Origin: Clostridiales bacterium
GTDB lineage: Bacteria; Bacillota; Clostridia; Lachnospirales; Lachnospiraceae
NCBI GenBank assembly: GCA_021202925.1
Contig: JAJQCD010000010.1
Location: 190,527-254,526, forward strand
Length of the DNA: 64,000 nt
Direction of reading: 5' to 3'
Positions 6,981-15,782 of this stretch are shown piece after piece; the first letter of the stretch is position 1; the number at the start of each line of letters is the position of its first letter. The position numbers and the translations under genes were made by a program. The notes below the pieces were generated by a model that was given only the letters and a program-made list of their open reading frames with translations, was not told where the DNA came from and did no database searches.

Positions 6981-9900
6981 GTGACTCTTTCCCTTCCTTC
7001 CGCGAGCTATACGGGAGATCTGGATGTAGTATTTGTTTTAGACGGTTCGACCAGTACAGATGAGAAGGGATTAGTTGAACAGGCAGCGAACCTGTTGGAA
7101 AGCCTTCTGGATTATGAAAACCTGACAGTGAAAGCAGGGGTCGTTATCTTTGGCGGTTCAAATCCGATTCTTTATAACAGTGAGCTGTCTGAGTTGGATA
7201 CAGAAATATGCAGTACCCTGATAAAAGAAATGACAGATACTGATTATGGTAAAAATGAGGAGGGACATAAGGGCTACGGCTGTTCCGGCAGCAACCTGCA
7301 GGCCGGTGTCGAAATCGCTCGCGGTCTACTCAATGGTGATAGTAGTGTAGATGTGTCAGATAAATATATGATCATTCTTTCGGATGGCGCTGCCCGCATG
7401 TGGTATGAAAATAATGCGGCTATGTCGCAAACTTATACTACAGGTAGTACAATCTTTTGGAATAGTAATGAAGACTGGATAAAACGTTATGATAATTCAG
7501 GATATAATGTTTCTGATGCTTGGACAGGATTAGAGGCAAATGGTGTAACGAAACCTGTGTTCAGCGAAATATGGTCTGCCGGTCAAAACGATACAGACAT
7601 CGGAAATTATGGAATGACCGAAGATGAAAAAAATAGTGCAAGTCCGGATGATTCCGGGGTCGCTTCATGGAAGACGGTGGCAACTGATCCGGATTATTAT
7701 ACGACATATGAAGCTGCCTGCTATTACGCAGCAACTTCAATTGTAGAGGCTTCGAATGAATCGAATGTAATCATGGTGACATATCCATACCACTCTGAAA
7801 GAAGCTATGGTGAATTCATTGATGAGTTCAAGGACTGGCTGGAGAACTGTGTCACGCGATATGAGAGCAGCGAAGCGGATGCCGAAACGATTTTTGCCAG
7901 TGTGAAGGACGACCTGATCCAATTGGTAGACGCCGGAAGCACGGTAGTTGATGTAATTGGTAAAACAGACGAGTATGATTTCGATTTTGTTGACGATGCG
8001 GAGAAAATCAGCCTGACCGTCGGCGACGTGACGTACACCACGACAAAAGTGGATGCAACCAACGAAAATGAGACTTCCTGTTATACTTTCACCAGCGACG
8101 GAGTGACAGCAACCAATGGTGCACAGGCTCCATTTGTTCTTCACTACTATAAAGATGGAACAACGGATATTTCCGGAGAGTGTTTCGTATGGGATATCAA
8201 TGTACCTGTGACAAAAGATCAGAAGGTGCAGCTTACCTACACGGTGAAATTGATGAACCCGTCTTCAGTAAGCGGAACCTATGGCACGTATGACAATGAT
8301 GGCAGTGAAGGGTATAATGGTCTCTATACGAACAACAGCGCTACACTGAATCCGGTAGACAGCAACGGAGATCCTGGAACTCCGGAAGATTTCCAGAAAC
8401 CAACCGTATCTTATGAGATACTTTCCGGAACGACGACAGATTGGGACTACTCAAAATCAAAAGAGGCCACAAATCTGGAAAAAGATTCGGATGATAATTA
8501 TTATTCGGATGTGACGTTGTCCTTGCCTTCCGCACAGGAGTCGCTGGTATCTGACGTGGTGTTTGTCCTGGATAAATCCACGAGTAATGATACGGAAGAT
8601 AATGCTCTTGCTATGTTGCGGGATTTAAAGACTCAAGTGGAATCTGTAGGCGCACAGGTTAAGGTCGGCGTGGTGATTTTTAACAAAATTGCCAACGTGA
8701 CGGACTTCATGGATCTGACCACAGAATACGATAAGATTGAGTCTGCGATTACACAAACTATATCTGGTGGAACCAATATGCAGGCTGGTCTTCTGGCGGC
8801 CAAAGAGATGCTTAAAGAGGATACTGAGGTCGAGAACAGCCGGAAATATATGATTCTTGTCAGTGACGGCCTGTCCTATTATTTCTGTCAGGAAGAAGAT
8901 TATAATAAAGCGTATACAATCGCTTTGTACGATTCCTATGGTGGATTAAACAGCTATACTGGTATTGAATGCTGGAACGCAAAATATGAAGATTATAATT
9001 TCAGTCCGGATAGCTGGAAAGCCTGGATGGGGACGGTATCAGGCCTTTTGGAGACGACAGATTATGAACAGTACGTTTATGAAGTGGATTCCGAATTTTC
9101 AACGGGAGTACCGTATGATGAAATAGCTGATTACCCCATTAACGCTGACCTCTCGCTGTACTATTCAAGCGAATTGTATTCAGAGCTGGCAAATACATAT
9201 CGGTGTTATGCAGTATACAATGGAACCTCCGCATATAAGTGGGGTACCACCTTTATGAATTATCTGTCAGATGGAGAAACCGTTTCATTTGAAGAGATTG
9301 AGGATAATATTATCTATCTTCTTGACAAAGGAAGTACTGTTGTAGACTATATAGGTTATGTTGCCGGAACGGACGGGTACAATTTTGACTTTGTCGATGA
9401 CGCCGCTTATCTGACATTAACGGTAGGTGCGGAAACGTATGCAGTCACAGAGATCACCGAAGGACTGGAAGCTGGCGAAACATCCCAATATGGTTTTGGA
9501 AATGTAATCGTTAGCGAAGAAGGAGAAACTTATTATCCGTTTGTTCTTCATTACTACGCCGGTGAAAAGCTGGATGATGAGTATTTCGTATGGGATATCA
9601 ACGTTCCGATCAGTAATTTTGTTCAGGTTCAGCTGACCTATCGGGTGATCCTGACGAATCCACAGACAACTGCTGGAACCTATGGCGTGTATGATCAGTA
9701 TGGAGATAATAATGACGGCAGTGCAGGTTATGACCTCTATACCAATAACAGCGCAACGCTCTATCCGGTAGACACCAACGGAAACGAAGGCGATCCGGAA
9801 GATTTCCAGAAGCCGACGGTAGAGTATACGGTGGAGAATTCTCCGACGGCTCCGACCGATCCGACAACGCCGACCGATCCAACCGATCCGACGACACCGG

Positions 9901-10544
9901 ATGAAGAGGAAGAGACCGGCGATCTGACGGTGACCAAGGTGGTAACCGGAAGCGGAGGAAGTACAACAAAAGAGTTCACATTCAAAGTTACCCTCGATGA
10001 TACCAGCATCAACGGAACCTACGGTGACATGACGTTTACAGATGGTGTCGCAACCTTTACTCTGAAGAGTGGAGAAAGCAAGACAGCGACCGGGCTTCCG
10101 GCAGGCATTGGCTATACGGTGACCGAGACGGCGGCAAGCGGGTATACGACGTCGGTTGATGGGACAACGACATTGACATCCGAGGGTACGATTGAAAGTG
10201 GCAGCACCATTACGGTGACCTTTACCAATTACAAAGCGAAGTCCAGTTCCAGCAATAGCGGTAATGGCGGCGGAAGTTCCAGCAGTTCAAGCAGTTCAAC
10301 CTCTGGAACGACAGCAGGCTCCTCGAGCGGGCCGGGCGTAACCTCCAGTGATTCGGGAACATCCGGTTCGGGTGATCCGGGCGACCCGGGCGATCCGGCG
10401 TCTTCTTCCGATGCGGATCCGCTGACCGCGCTTCCGAAGACCGGAGACAATGGAATGAACACAGCCATGTTTACCCTTCTCTTCGGAATGGTGGCAGTAG
10501 CATATGTCATCCTTTCTGATCGCAGGAAGGAAAAAGAGAACTAA
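6981..10544 (+). CDS. Giant LPXTG adhesin, C-terminal part: two VWA domains, DUF7601/CnaB-like domain, LPKTG anchor
   Basis: This is the in-frame continuation of the gene starting at 3909. The first possible GTG after the TAG is at 6981 but has no ribosome site, so independent translation is doubtful. Two tandem copies of a roughly 490-residue unit each open with TLSLPSA followed by a von Willebrand A domain. The MIDAS motif is DGSTS near 7041 and DKSTS near 8571, and each unit ends at a NNSATL...PEDFQKPTV segment. Then come a Pro/Thr linker, a DUF7601/Cna-B-like stalk domain (GDLTVTKVVTG to TFTNYKA), a Ser/Gly linker, and the sorting signal LPKTG at 10431-10445 with membrane segment and RRKEKEN tail. 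Family knowledge: VWA pilin tips bind host matrix through the metal site. Nothing in this locus encodes a sortase, so the pilus locus at 44 kb or a housekeeping enzyme would have to anchor it. Confidence 0.8.
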   Translation: MTLSLPSASYTGDLDVVFVLDGSTSTDEKGLVEQAANLLESLLDYENLTVKAGVVIFGGSNPILYNSELSELDTEICSTLIKEMTDTDYGKNEEGHKGYGCSGSNLQAGVEIARGLLNGDSSVDVSDKYMIILSDGAARMWYENNAAMSQTYTTGSTIFWNSNEDWIKRYDNSGYNVSDAWTGLEANGVTKPVFSEIWSAGQNDTDIGNYGMTEDEKNSASPDDSGVASWKTVATDPDYYTTYEAACYYAATSIVEASNESNVIMVTYPYHSERSYGEFIDEFKDWLENCVTRYESSEADAETIFASVKDDLIQLVDAGSTVVDVIGKTDEYDFDFVDDAEKISLTVGDVTYTTTKVDATNENETSCYTFTSDGVTATNGAQAPFVLHYYKDGTTDISGECFVWDINVPVTKDQKVQLTYTVKLMNPSSVSGTYGTYDNDGSEGYNGLYTNNSATLNPVDSNGDPGTPEDFQKPTVSYEILSGTTTDWDYSKSKEATNLEKDSDDNYYSDVTLSLPSAQESLVSDVVFVLDKSTSNDTEDNALAMLRDLKTQVESVGAQVKVGVVIFNKIANVTDFMDLTTEYDKIESAITQTISGGTNMQAGLLAAKEMLKEDTEVENSRKYMILVSDGLSYYFCQEEDYNKAYTIALYDSYGGLNSYTGIECWNAKYEDYNFSPDSWKAWMGTVSGLLETTDYEQYVYEVDSEFSTGVPYDEIADYPINADLSLYYSSELYSELANTYRCYAVYNGTSAYKWGTTFMNYLSDGETVSFEEIEDNIIYLLDKGSTVVDYIGYVAGTDGYNFDFVDDAAYLTLTVGAETYAVTEITEGLEAGETSQYGFGNVIVSEEGETYYPFVLHYYAGEKLDDEYFVWDINVPISNFVQVQLTYRVILTNPQTTAGTYGVYDQYGDNNDGSAGYDLYTNNSATLYPVDTNGNEGDPEDFQKPTVEYTVENSPTAPTDPTTPTDPTDPTTPDEEEETGDLTVTKVVTGSGGSTTKEFTFKVTLDDTSINGTYGDMTFTDGVATFTLKSGESKTATGLPAGIGYTVTETAASGYTTSVDGTTTLTSEGTIESGSTITVTFTNYKAKSSSSNSGNGGGSSSSSSSSTSGTTAGSSSGPGVTSSDSGTSGSGDPGDPGDPASSSDADPLTALPKTGDNGMNTAMFTLLFGMVAVAYVILSDRRKEKEN

Positions 10545-10574
10545 GAAAATGGTTTTATAAGGGAATGGTTTCAG

Positions 10575-10608
10575 ACACGCGGAGATTCCGGTAATCTCCG
10601 CGTGTTTT
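10575..10608 (+). terminator. Strong intrinsic terminator after the adhesin gene
   Basis: A perfect 13-bp stem (ACACGCGGAGATT with AATCTCCGCGTGT) around CCGGT, followed by TTTT, begins 31 bases after the stop codon. Confidence 0.85.
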
Positions 10609-10650
10609 ACGTCCTGCGTTATCAAAATATTAAAAACATTTGAAAAAAGA

Positions 10651-10679
10651 TTGAATCATAATTTTGCATGGGTTATACT
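10651..10679 (+). promoter_or_regulatory. Sigma-A promoter of the second Rpn gene
   Basis: TTGAAT, 17 bases, TATACT. The promoter overlaps the in-frame ATG at 10668, which supports the later start at 10713. Confidence 0.6.
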
Positions 10680-10712
10680 GTACATGGGATTCCTCTTTGT
10701 GGAGGATATCGT

Positions 10713-11639
10713 ATGTTACAGAAGTTTCAGGATTTGACAATCAAAAATTCGTTTATGTTTGCCGCTGTTATGAGCAACGAAGAGCTGTGTCGTCGTCTGT
10801 TAGAAGTGATTCTGGAGATTCCTATCCGGAAGGTATCGATCGTCACGGAAAAGACGATAAACTATCATCCGGAATACCATGGCATACGTCTGGATGTGCT
10901 TGCAGTAGAAGACGGGACAGAGCGCCGGTTCAATGTTGAGATGCAGGTCAAGCGAAAGGACGGACTATTTCACAGGTGTCGTTATTATCACGCACACATG
11001 GATATGGATGCTCTGTTGGCTAATATGGAGTACACGAACCTTCCGGATTGTTATGTTATCTTTATCTGTGATTTTGATCCGTTGAATTCTGGCCTGTATC
11101 GTTATACCTGCCAGATGGCATGCAGGGAAAACGGACAGATTCTGTCTGATGGAAGCAGGACGGTTTTGCTGAATACAAAGGGAATGAATCCAGAAGACAT
11201 TCCGAAGGAACTTGTGGACTTTCTTACGTATGCGCGACATCCGGACCAACCGACACAGAACATGTTACAGGATGATTTTGTGAGGTCTCTGGATAACGAA
11301 GTAGCGGCAATCAAACGAAACAGAACCTGGGAGGCGAAGTATATGCGTTTCATGGAGTTGCTGGAGGATGAACGCGCGGAGGCACGCGCGGAAGGACATG
11401 CGGAAGGACATGCGGAGGGACATGCGGAGGGACGTGCGGAAGGACGTGCGGAAGGACGTGCAGAAGGTCGCGCTGAGAGCCGCACGGAGGATATCATTGA
11501 TCTTTTACAGGAACTTGGAGATGTGCCGGAAGATATTCTTCAGCGGATCAGTAAGGAGAATGAGGAAGCTGTCTTGAAGAAGCTTCTTCGACTTGCGGCG
11601 AAGGCGGAGTCCTTTGAGGCATTCCGGGAGAAGATGTAG
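10713..11639 (+). CDS. Rpn-family PD-(D/E)XK nuclease with tetrapeptide repeat tail
   Basis: 308 aa from ATG 10713 (GGAGGA at 10701-10706). It starts MLQKFQDLTIKNSFMF, as many Rpn proteins do. The nuclease core shows the Asp of IRLDVLAVED and the E-x-Q motif in FNVEMQVKR, then RCRYYHAHMD. The C-terminal linker is seven near-identical AEGH/AEGR units encoded by a 12-bp tandem repeat, then a short helical domain. It is only distantly similar to the Rpn protein at 192-1007. It stands alone between two terminators with its own promoter. Confidence 0.82.
   Translation: MLQKFQDLTIKNSFMFAAVMSNEELCRRLLEVILEIPIRKVSIVTEKTINYHPEYHGIRLDVLAVEDGTERRFNVEMQVKRKDGLFHRCRYYHAHMDMDALLANMEYTNLPDCYVIFICDFDPLNSGLYRYTCQMACRENGQILSDGSRTVLLNTKGMNPEDIPKELVDFLTYARHPDQPTQNMLQDDFVRSLDNEVAAIKRNRTWEAKYMRFMELLEDERAEARAEGHAEGHAEGHAEGRAEGRAEGRAEGRAESRTEDIIDLLQELGDVPEDILQRISKENEEAVLKKLLRLAAKAESFEAFREKM
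11388..11471 (+). repeat. 12-bp minisatellite in the Rpn gene (7 units)
   Basis: Seven back-to-back units of GCGGAAGGACRT type, with few substitutions and an eighth decayed unit following, each encode Ala-Glu-Gly-His/Arg. The unit length keeps the reading frame, so copy-number change would alter linker length without breaking the protein. Confidence 0.9.
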
Positions 11640-11725
11640 AAGTAAGCGTACAGAAGATAAGGTATGAAATTAAGATGGTAAACAGTCAATTTTATCGAAA
11701 AGAGAGGAATCCTGTTTACAAATGA

Positions 11726-11776
11726 AAAAACCTGTCCTTGCACAACGGATCGTTATTGTGCAAAGACAGGTTATTT
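11726..11776. terminator. Bidirectional terminator between convergent genes
   Basis: AACCTGTCCTTGCACAA pairs with TTGTGCAAAGACAGGTT (one mismatch) around a short loop. A-tracts lie on the left and a T-rich tail on the right, so it can stop both the Rpn transcript and the minus-strand gene, whose stop codon (11771-11773) lies in its edge. Confidence 0.75.
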
Positions 11777-12208
11777 TGCTTTGCATGAGAATTGTCTGCG
11801 CCATGAGTGGTGAGGAGAATTTGGTCGATTCAGCCCGTGCTTATGTGTTTTTTGATATAAGCGGATGGTGTCATCCTGATTTTGATTCAGCAAACGGACG
11901 TATGCAAGGATGCCCTCCGAGATGCGGGAGATATCTTCCTCCTTGTGAAGCCGGTAAAGCGTATCGGAGACTTCTGCGAAGGGAGCGGAGGACATCTGGG
12001 TTTCCAGGGAAATGATGATGTTGTCGCACAACTGCAGAAGGAAGTCCCGGTTGGATACCCCCAGCAGGATTTTTTCCAGGTCTTCTGTCGTTTGCTGATG
12101 ACGCGTGGAATCCTTTTCTGCCAGAATGAGAATCAGATGGTTGACCCGTTCGACAATCGTGCCATAGTTGAAATTCGGTATAATCGTCGTTCTGTCTATA
12201 AAATACAA
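11771..12208 (-). CDS. Hypothetical protein, probably a 5'-truncated gene fragment
   Basis: 145 aa if started at the TTG 12208, but the same frame stays open to about 12295 without a plausible start or ribosome site. There it runs antisense into the L-fucose isomerase remnant. The visible sequence is mainly helical (residues 15-110) with a basic tail. I do not recognise the family. The abrupt junction with another broken gene suggests a deletion or insertion scar that removed its 5' end. A terminator follows at once. Confidence 0.4.
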   Translation of the reverse strand: MYFIDRTTIIPNFNYGTIVERVNHLILILAEKDSTRHQQTTEDLEKILLGVSNRDFLLQLCDNIIISLETQMSSAPFAEVSDTLYRLHKEEDISRISEGILAYVRLLNQNQDDTIRLYQKTHKHGLNRPNSPHHSWRRQFSCKAK

Positions 12209-12289
12209 CAGATCATATCGTTTCAGCCTCTGAATGACGGGCAGCAGCAGGGTCTTTAAGCTGGAGTAGGAAATCCGTCGGTACTCGAT

Positions 12290-12598
12290 AGAGGTACCTT
12301 CTATCGTCTGCAGAGCACCGCGGACAGTAAGCTGTGTGCCTATGTGGCCCAGGGCGAAGTGCTTCCGGTTGCAACGCGCTCATTTGGTTCGGTCGGTATT
12401 TTTGCGATCCCGGAGATGGGACGTTTCTACCGTCATGTTCTGATTGAGAAGAACTATCCGCATCACGGCGCAGTGGCGTTCGGACATTACGGGAAAGCAC
12501 TTTATGAAGTATTCAAATACATCGGCGTGGATGTGAATGCGATTGGATATAACCAGCCAAAGGGCATGAGGTATGCGACGGAAAATCCATTCGCGTGA
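12290..12598 (+). pseudogene. fucI: L-fucose isomerase, C-terminal fragment
   Basis: An in-frame stretch of about 100 codons (GTFYRLQSTADSKLC onward, including MGRFYRHVLIEKN, PHHGAVAFGHYGK and YNQPKGMRYATENPF) matches, by recognition, the C-terminal domain of L-fucose isomerases. The rest of the roughly 590-residue enzyme is absent. The frame meets the minus-strand fragment near 12290. A terminator typical of a gene end is kept at 12668. It is a remnant without a start site and is not expected to be functional. Confidence 0.65.
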
Positions 12599-12667
12599 AA
12601 ATTCAGCCCAAAATTAACGATAGAAGCTGCCATTGCCTGCTGCTTCGCATACAACGGCAGATGGAAG

Positions 12668-12693
12668 AGCCGGAAGCTTTTTCCGGCTTTTTT
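12668..12693 (+). terminator. Intrinsic terminator after the fucose isomerase remnant
   Basis: AGCCGGAA-GCTTT-TTCCGGCT is followed by a run of T; a perfect 8-bp stem. Confidence 0.85.
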
Positions 12694-12770
12694 CTGTCTG
12701 TTTCCGGAAGTTTTTTGCCGCGTCAGATATCGTTCGGGCGGGCAGTTTTGTCATGCGTCAGAAAACAGGG

Positions 12771-12799
12771 TTGAGAAAAGAAAGAAAAACACATATAAT
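12771..12799 (+). promoter_or_regulatory. Sigma-A promoter of the AAA-ATPase-like gene
   Basis: TTGAGA, 17 bases, TATAAT, 38 bases before the start codon at 12837. Confidence 0.75.
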
Positions 12800-12836
12800 A
12801 GAGACGGGTTATAAAAGGGAAGGAGGATGTAGCTTC

Positions 12837-14426
12837 ATGGGAATCTATTTAAACCCGGGGAACCGGGGATTTCAGGTAATCCGGAATGGAAAGTACGTTG
12901 ATAAAACCGGACTGATTGCTTATGTGAATCGAACACTCAATACTCCTCAGAAACTGACATGCTTCAGCCGCCCTCGTCGTTTTGGAAAGTCATTTGCAGC
13001 GAAGATGCTCTGTGCGTATTATGACAAGAGCTGTAACTCACGTTTTCTGTTTGAAGGACTGGAAATATCGAAGAAAGATTCGTTTGATAAGTACCTGAAC
13101 AAGTATGATGTGATTTATCTGGATATTACATGGTTTGTTTCAACAACTGCCGATATAAACAGGGTGGTTGAGGATGTGCAGAACAGTGTCATTGAAGAGC
13201 TGAAAAATGAATTTTGGGAGCTTGTTCCTGAGAATGAAAAATCCATGCCACGGGTTATGTCTGCGATCGCCACAAAGACAGGCAGACAGTTCATTGTTAT
13301 TATCGACGAATGGGACGCGCTTTTTCGCGAAGCGAAAGATAATGAGACGCTTCAAAAGAAATACGTTCAGCTTCTTAGGGGTCTTTTTAAGGGCGGAACC
13401 GTAACGGATGAGACGATTGCGGCCGCCTATATGACCGGTATTCTCCCGATAAAAAAATACGGGACGGAGTCAGCGCTGACGGATTTTCAGGAATTTACGA
13501 TGGTTGCACCGGATGCGTTGGCACCGTATGTTGGATTTACAGAACAGGAAGTCCTGGATTTGTGTGATCAGAATCATCTGGATTTTGAAGAAGTAAAGTT
13601 TTGGTATGATGGTTATTTCTTTGAGGGCGTTGGATCGGTGTACAGTCCGAATTCCGTCATGCAGGCGGTTGAGAGAAAGTCACTGAGAAACTATTGGACA
13701 ACTTCGGAAACTTATGAATCACTGGCTGCTTATATTGGAATGGATTACAGAGGGTTAAAAAAAGATGTGATTCGTATGCTCGGCGGTGAAGCGATCAGAG
13801 TCAGAATCAGTACCTTCCAAAATGACATGACCTCTTTTAAAAGTAAGGATGATGTGCTGACACTATTGATTCATCTGGGATATTTAAGCTATCATACGGC
13901 GACAAAGAAGGTGGTGATACCAAATCAGGAAGTGGCGGATGCTTTTGGCGATGCCACAGATCAGGAGGGATGGGAAGAGATAGGAGAACTGATTCGGGAA
14001 TCCGATGATTTGCTGGATGCGACACTTGGCGGTGATTCGGATGCAGTAGCAAAGGCACTCGAGAAAGTACATGAGGCAAATTCCTCTGTCTTACGCTACA
14101 ATAATGAGGCAGCTCTCAGCAGTGCAATTATGATCGCCTATTACACGGCAAGAAGAATATACAAAATTGTGCCGGAGTTTCCACAGGGAAAGGGATTTGC
14201 CGATCTGGCCTTTCTTCCGCGCAGGGGGTCGGATAAGCCGGCTATGATTGTGGAACTGAAATATGAGAAAGACGCAGATACGGCAATCCGCCAGATACAT
14301 GAGAATCGCTATGATGGCGATTTGAAAAAGTATTTTGGCAACCTGCTTCTGGTAGGGATTAACTATGACAAAGACGCAAAGGGAATCCATGCGAAGAGAC
14401 ATAGCTGTGTGATTGAACGAGCGTAA
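12837..14426 (+). CDS. AAA-ATPase-like / PD-(D/E)XK nuclease domain protein (copy 1)
   Basis: 529 aa from ATG 12837 (AAGGAGG, 10 bases upstream). The N-terminal AAA-ATPase-like domain carries an unusual Walker A, SRPRRFGKSF, and Walker B in IVIIDEWDALF. A middle region has the family signature MTGILPIKKYGTESALTDF. The C-terminal PD-(D/E)XK nuclease domain shows Asp in KGFADLAF, the E-x-K core in MIVELKYEKDADTA, and HENRYDGDLKKYF. This two-domain family is highly multi-copy in gut Clostridia and Bacteroidetes; its function is not established. A close paralogue is at 53068-54660. Both copies sit beside broken genes (fucI before this one, an FMN-binding fragment after the other). Confidence 0.85.
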   Translation: MGIYLNPGNRGFQVIRNGKYVDKTGLIAYVNRTLNTPQKLTCFSRPRRFGKSFAAKMLCAYYDKSCNSRFLFEGLEISKKDSFDKYLNKYDVIYLDITWFVSTTADINRVVEDVQNSVIEELKNEFWELVPENEKSMPRVMSAIATKTGRQFIVIIDEWDALFREAKDNETLQKKYVQLLRGLFKGGTVTDETIAAAYMTGILPIKKYGTESALTDFQEFTMVAPDALAPYVGFTEQEVLDLCDQNHLDFEEVKFWYDGYFFEGVGSVYSPNSVMQAVERKSLRNYWTTSETYESLAAYIGMDYRGLKKDVIRMLGGEAIRVRISTFQNDMTSFKSKDDVLTLLIHLGYLSYHTATKKVVIPNQEVADAFGDATDQEGWEEIGELIRESDDLLDATLGGDSDAVAKALEKVHEANSSVLRYNNEAALSSAIMIAYYTARRIYKIVPEFPQGKGFADLAFLPRRGSDKPAMIVELKYEKDADTAIRQIHENRYDGDLKKYFGNLLLVGINYDKDAKGIHAKRHSCVIERA

Positions 14427-14454
14427 CTTGCGGCATCGGAACGGAGAGCATCGA

Positions 14455-15747
14455 ATGAGTGTAGAGAAACAATTGCGCCGCTATATTGTGCCGAATATGC
14501 TGGCGATGGTCGGGATATCGTGTTATATCCTGGCAGATACCTTTTTCATTTCCTGCGCGGCTGGAGCCAATGGCATTACTGCATTGAATCTGACGCTGCC
14601 CATATACAGCCTGATCTTTGGTATCGGGTCGATGATCGGCGTGGGCTTTGCCATTCAATATACGCTGACCAGGGGACATGCAGCCGCCCGGTCCGAAGCG
14701 ATGTTTTCCTATGCAGTCGAATGGGAGATTCTGTTCAGTCTGATTTTTGTGTTCATGGGAATCCTCTGTCCGGACAAAGCATTGCGTCTGATGGGAGCGG
14801 ATGAGGAAATTCTGGCGACCGGCCGGGCATACCTGCGAATTGTGCTGCTGTTTGCGCCCTGCTTCATGCTGAATTATACCTTTACGTCTTTTGTACGCAA
14901 CGATCATGCGCCAAAGCTCGCCATGGCGGCGACCCTGTCCAGCAGCCTGTTCAATATCCTGTTTGATTATCTGTTTATGTTCCCTCTGGGAATGGGGATG
15001 GCGGGCGCGGCACTGGCCACCGGCCTTTCCCCGTTAGTCAGTGTACTGGTGTGCATGGCACATTATCTGTCGGACAGAAATACGATTGTGTTTCATCTGC
15101 TGCCGCCATCAATTCACTGCCTGTTTCCCGCGTGTCAGGCGGGAATTGCTTCCCTGATCGGAGAGACAGCCGGTGGGTTGACCACCACCGCGTTTAATTA
15201 TATCTTACTGGGATTGTCCGGAAATACCGCCGTTGCCGCTTATGGTATCGTGGCGAATTTTGCTTTGGTAGCGACGGCAATCTTTAATGGAATCGCCCAG
15301 GGACAGCAGCCGATTTTAAGCGAACGGTATGCCAAGGGAGATCGGGACGGCATCCGGAAAGTGTTGAAGCATTCGACTCAGATTGCGCTTGGAATTGCGG
15401 CCTGTCTGGTTCTCTGTACGCTTGTTTTTTCCGGTGTTCTGACCGATATTTTTAACAGTGAAGGATCAGTGGAATTGAAGCAGTACGCCACGCAGGGAAT
15501 GCGCATTTATTTTGCCGGATTCCTTTTTGCCGCGATCAATATTGTTAAGGCCGGTTATTTCAGCGCAACCGATGCACCGGGCAAATCGTTTGTCATTGCC
15601 ATGAGCAGGGGTCTGGTGTCGATAACCGTATTTGCGTTCGTATTATCGCGGATATCTGGCGTGACGGGGGTATGGCTGTCATTTCCGGCGGCGGAACTGT
15701 TTACCTGGCTGCTTGCACGGGGAATCGCCGGAGGAACAGATTCCTGA
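14455..15747 (+). CDS. MATE family multidrug/sodium antiporter
   Basis: 430 aa from ATG 14455 (weak ribosome site CGGAGAG). About twelve hydrophobic segments fall in two homologous halves, with MATE-typical patches such as ADTFFISCAAGANGITALNLT near the N-terminus, FNILFDYLFMFPLGMGMAGAA, and FNGIAQGQQPILSERYAKG in the second half. It would export cationic or other small molecules across the membrane with ion coupling. It begins 28 bases after the AAA-ATPase gene and is followed 35 bases later by an amidohydrolase, so the two may be co-transcribed. The substrate cannot be predicted. Confidence 0.85.
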   Translation: MSVEKQLRRYIVPNMLAMVGISCYILADTFFISCAAGANGITALNLTLPIYSLIFGIGSMIGVGFAIQYTLTRGHAAARSEAMFSYAVEWEILFSLIFVFMGILCPDKALRLMGADEEILATGRAYLRIVLLFAPCFMLNYTFTSFVRNDHAPKLAMAATLSSSLFNILFDYLFMFPLGMGMAGAALATGLSPLVSVLVCMAHYLSDRNTIVFHLLPPSIHCLFPACQAGIASLIGETAGGLTTTAFNYILLGLSGNTAVAAYGIVANFALVATAIFNGIAQGQQPILSERYAKGDRDGIRKVLKHSTQIALGIAACLVLCTLVFSGVLTDIFNSEGSVELKQYATQGMRIYFAGFLFAAINIVKAGYFSATDAPGKSFVIAMSRGLVSITVFAFVLSRISGVTGVWLSFPAAELFTWLLARGIAGGTDS

Positions 15748-15782
15748 TACGATCAGAAAAAGAACAGGAAAGAAGGTATAAA

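Noticed and set aside
6971-6981. Independent start for the second adhesin half
   Set aside because: GTG 6981 lacks a ribosome site and a signal peptide, and similarity to the internal duplicate begins before it; the halves are one gene.
11388-11483. CRISPR array
   Set aside because: Units are 12 bp, directly adjacent without spacers, and in frame within a protein.
12213-12500. Minus-strand reading frame opposite the fucose isomerase remnant
   Set aside because: It is antisense to a recognisable protein sequence and has no ribosome site.
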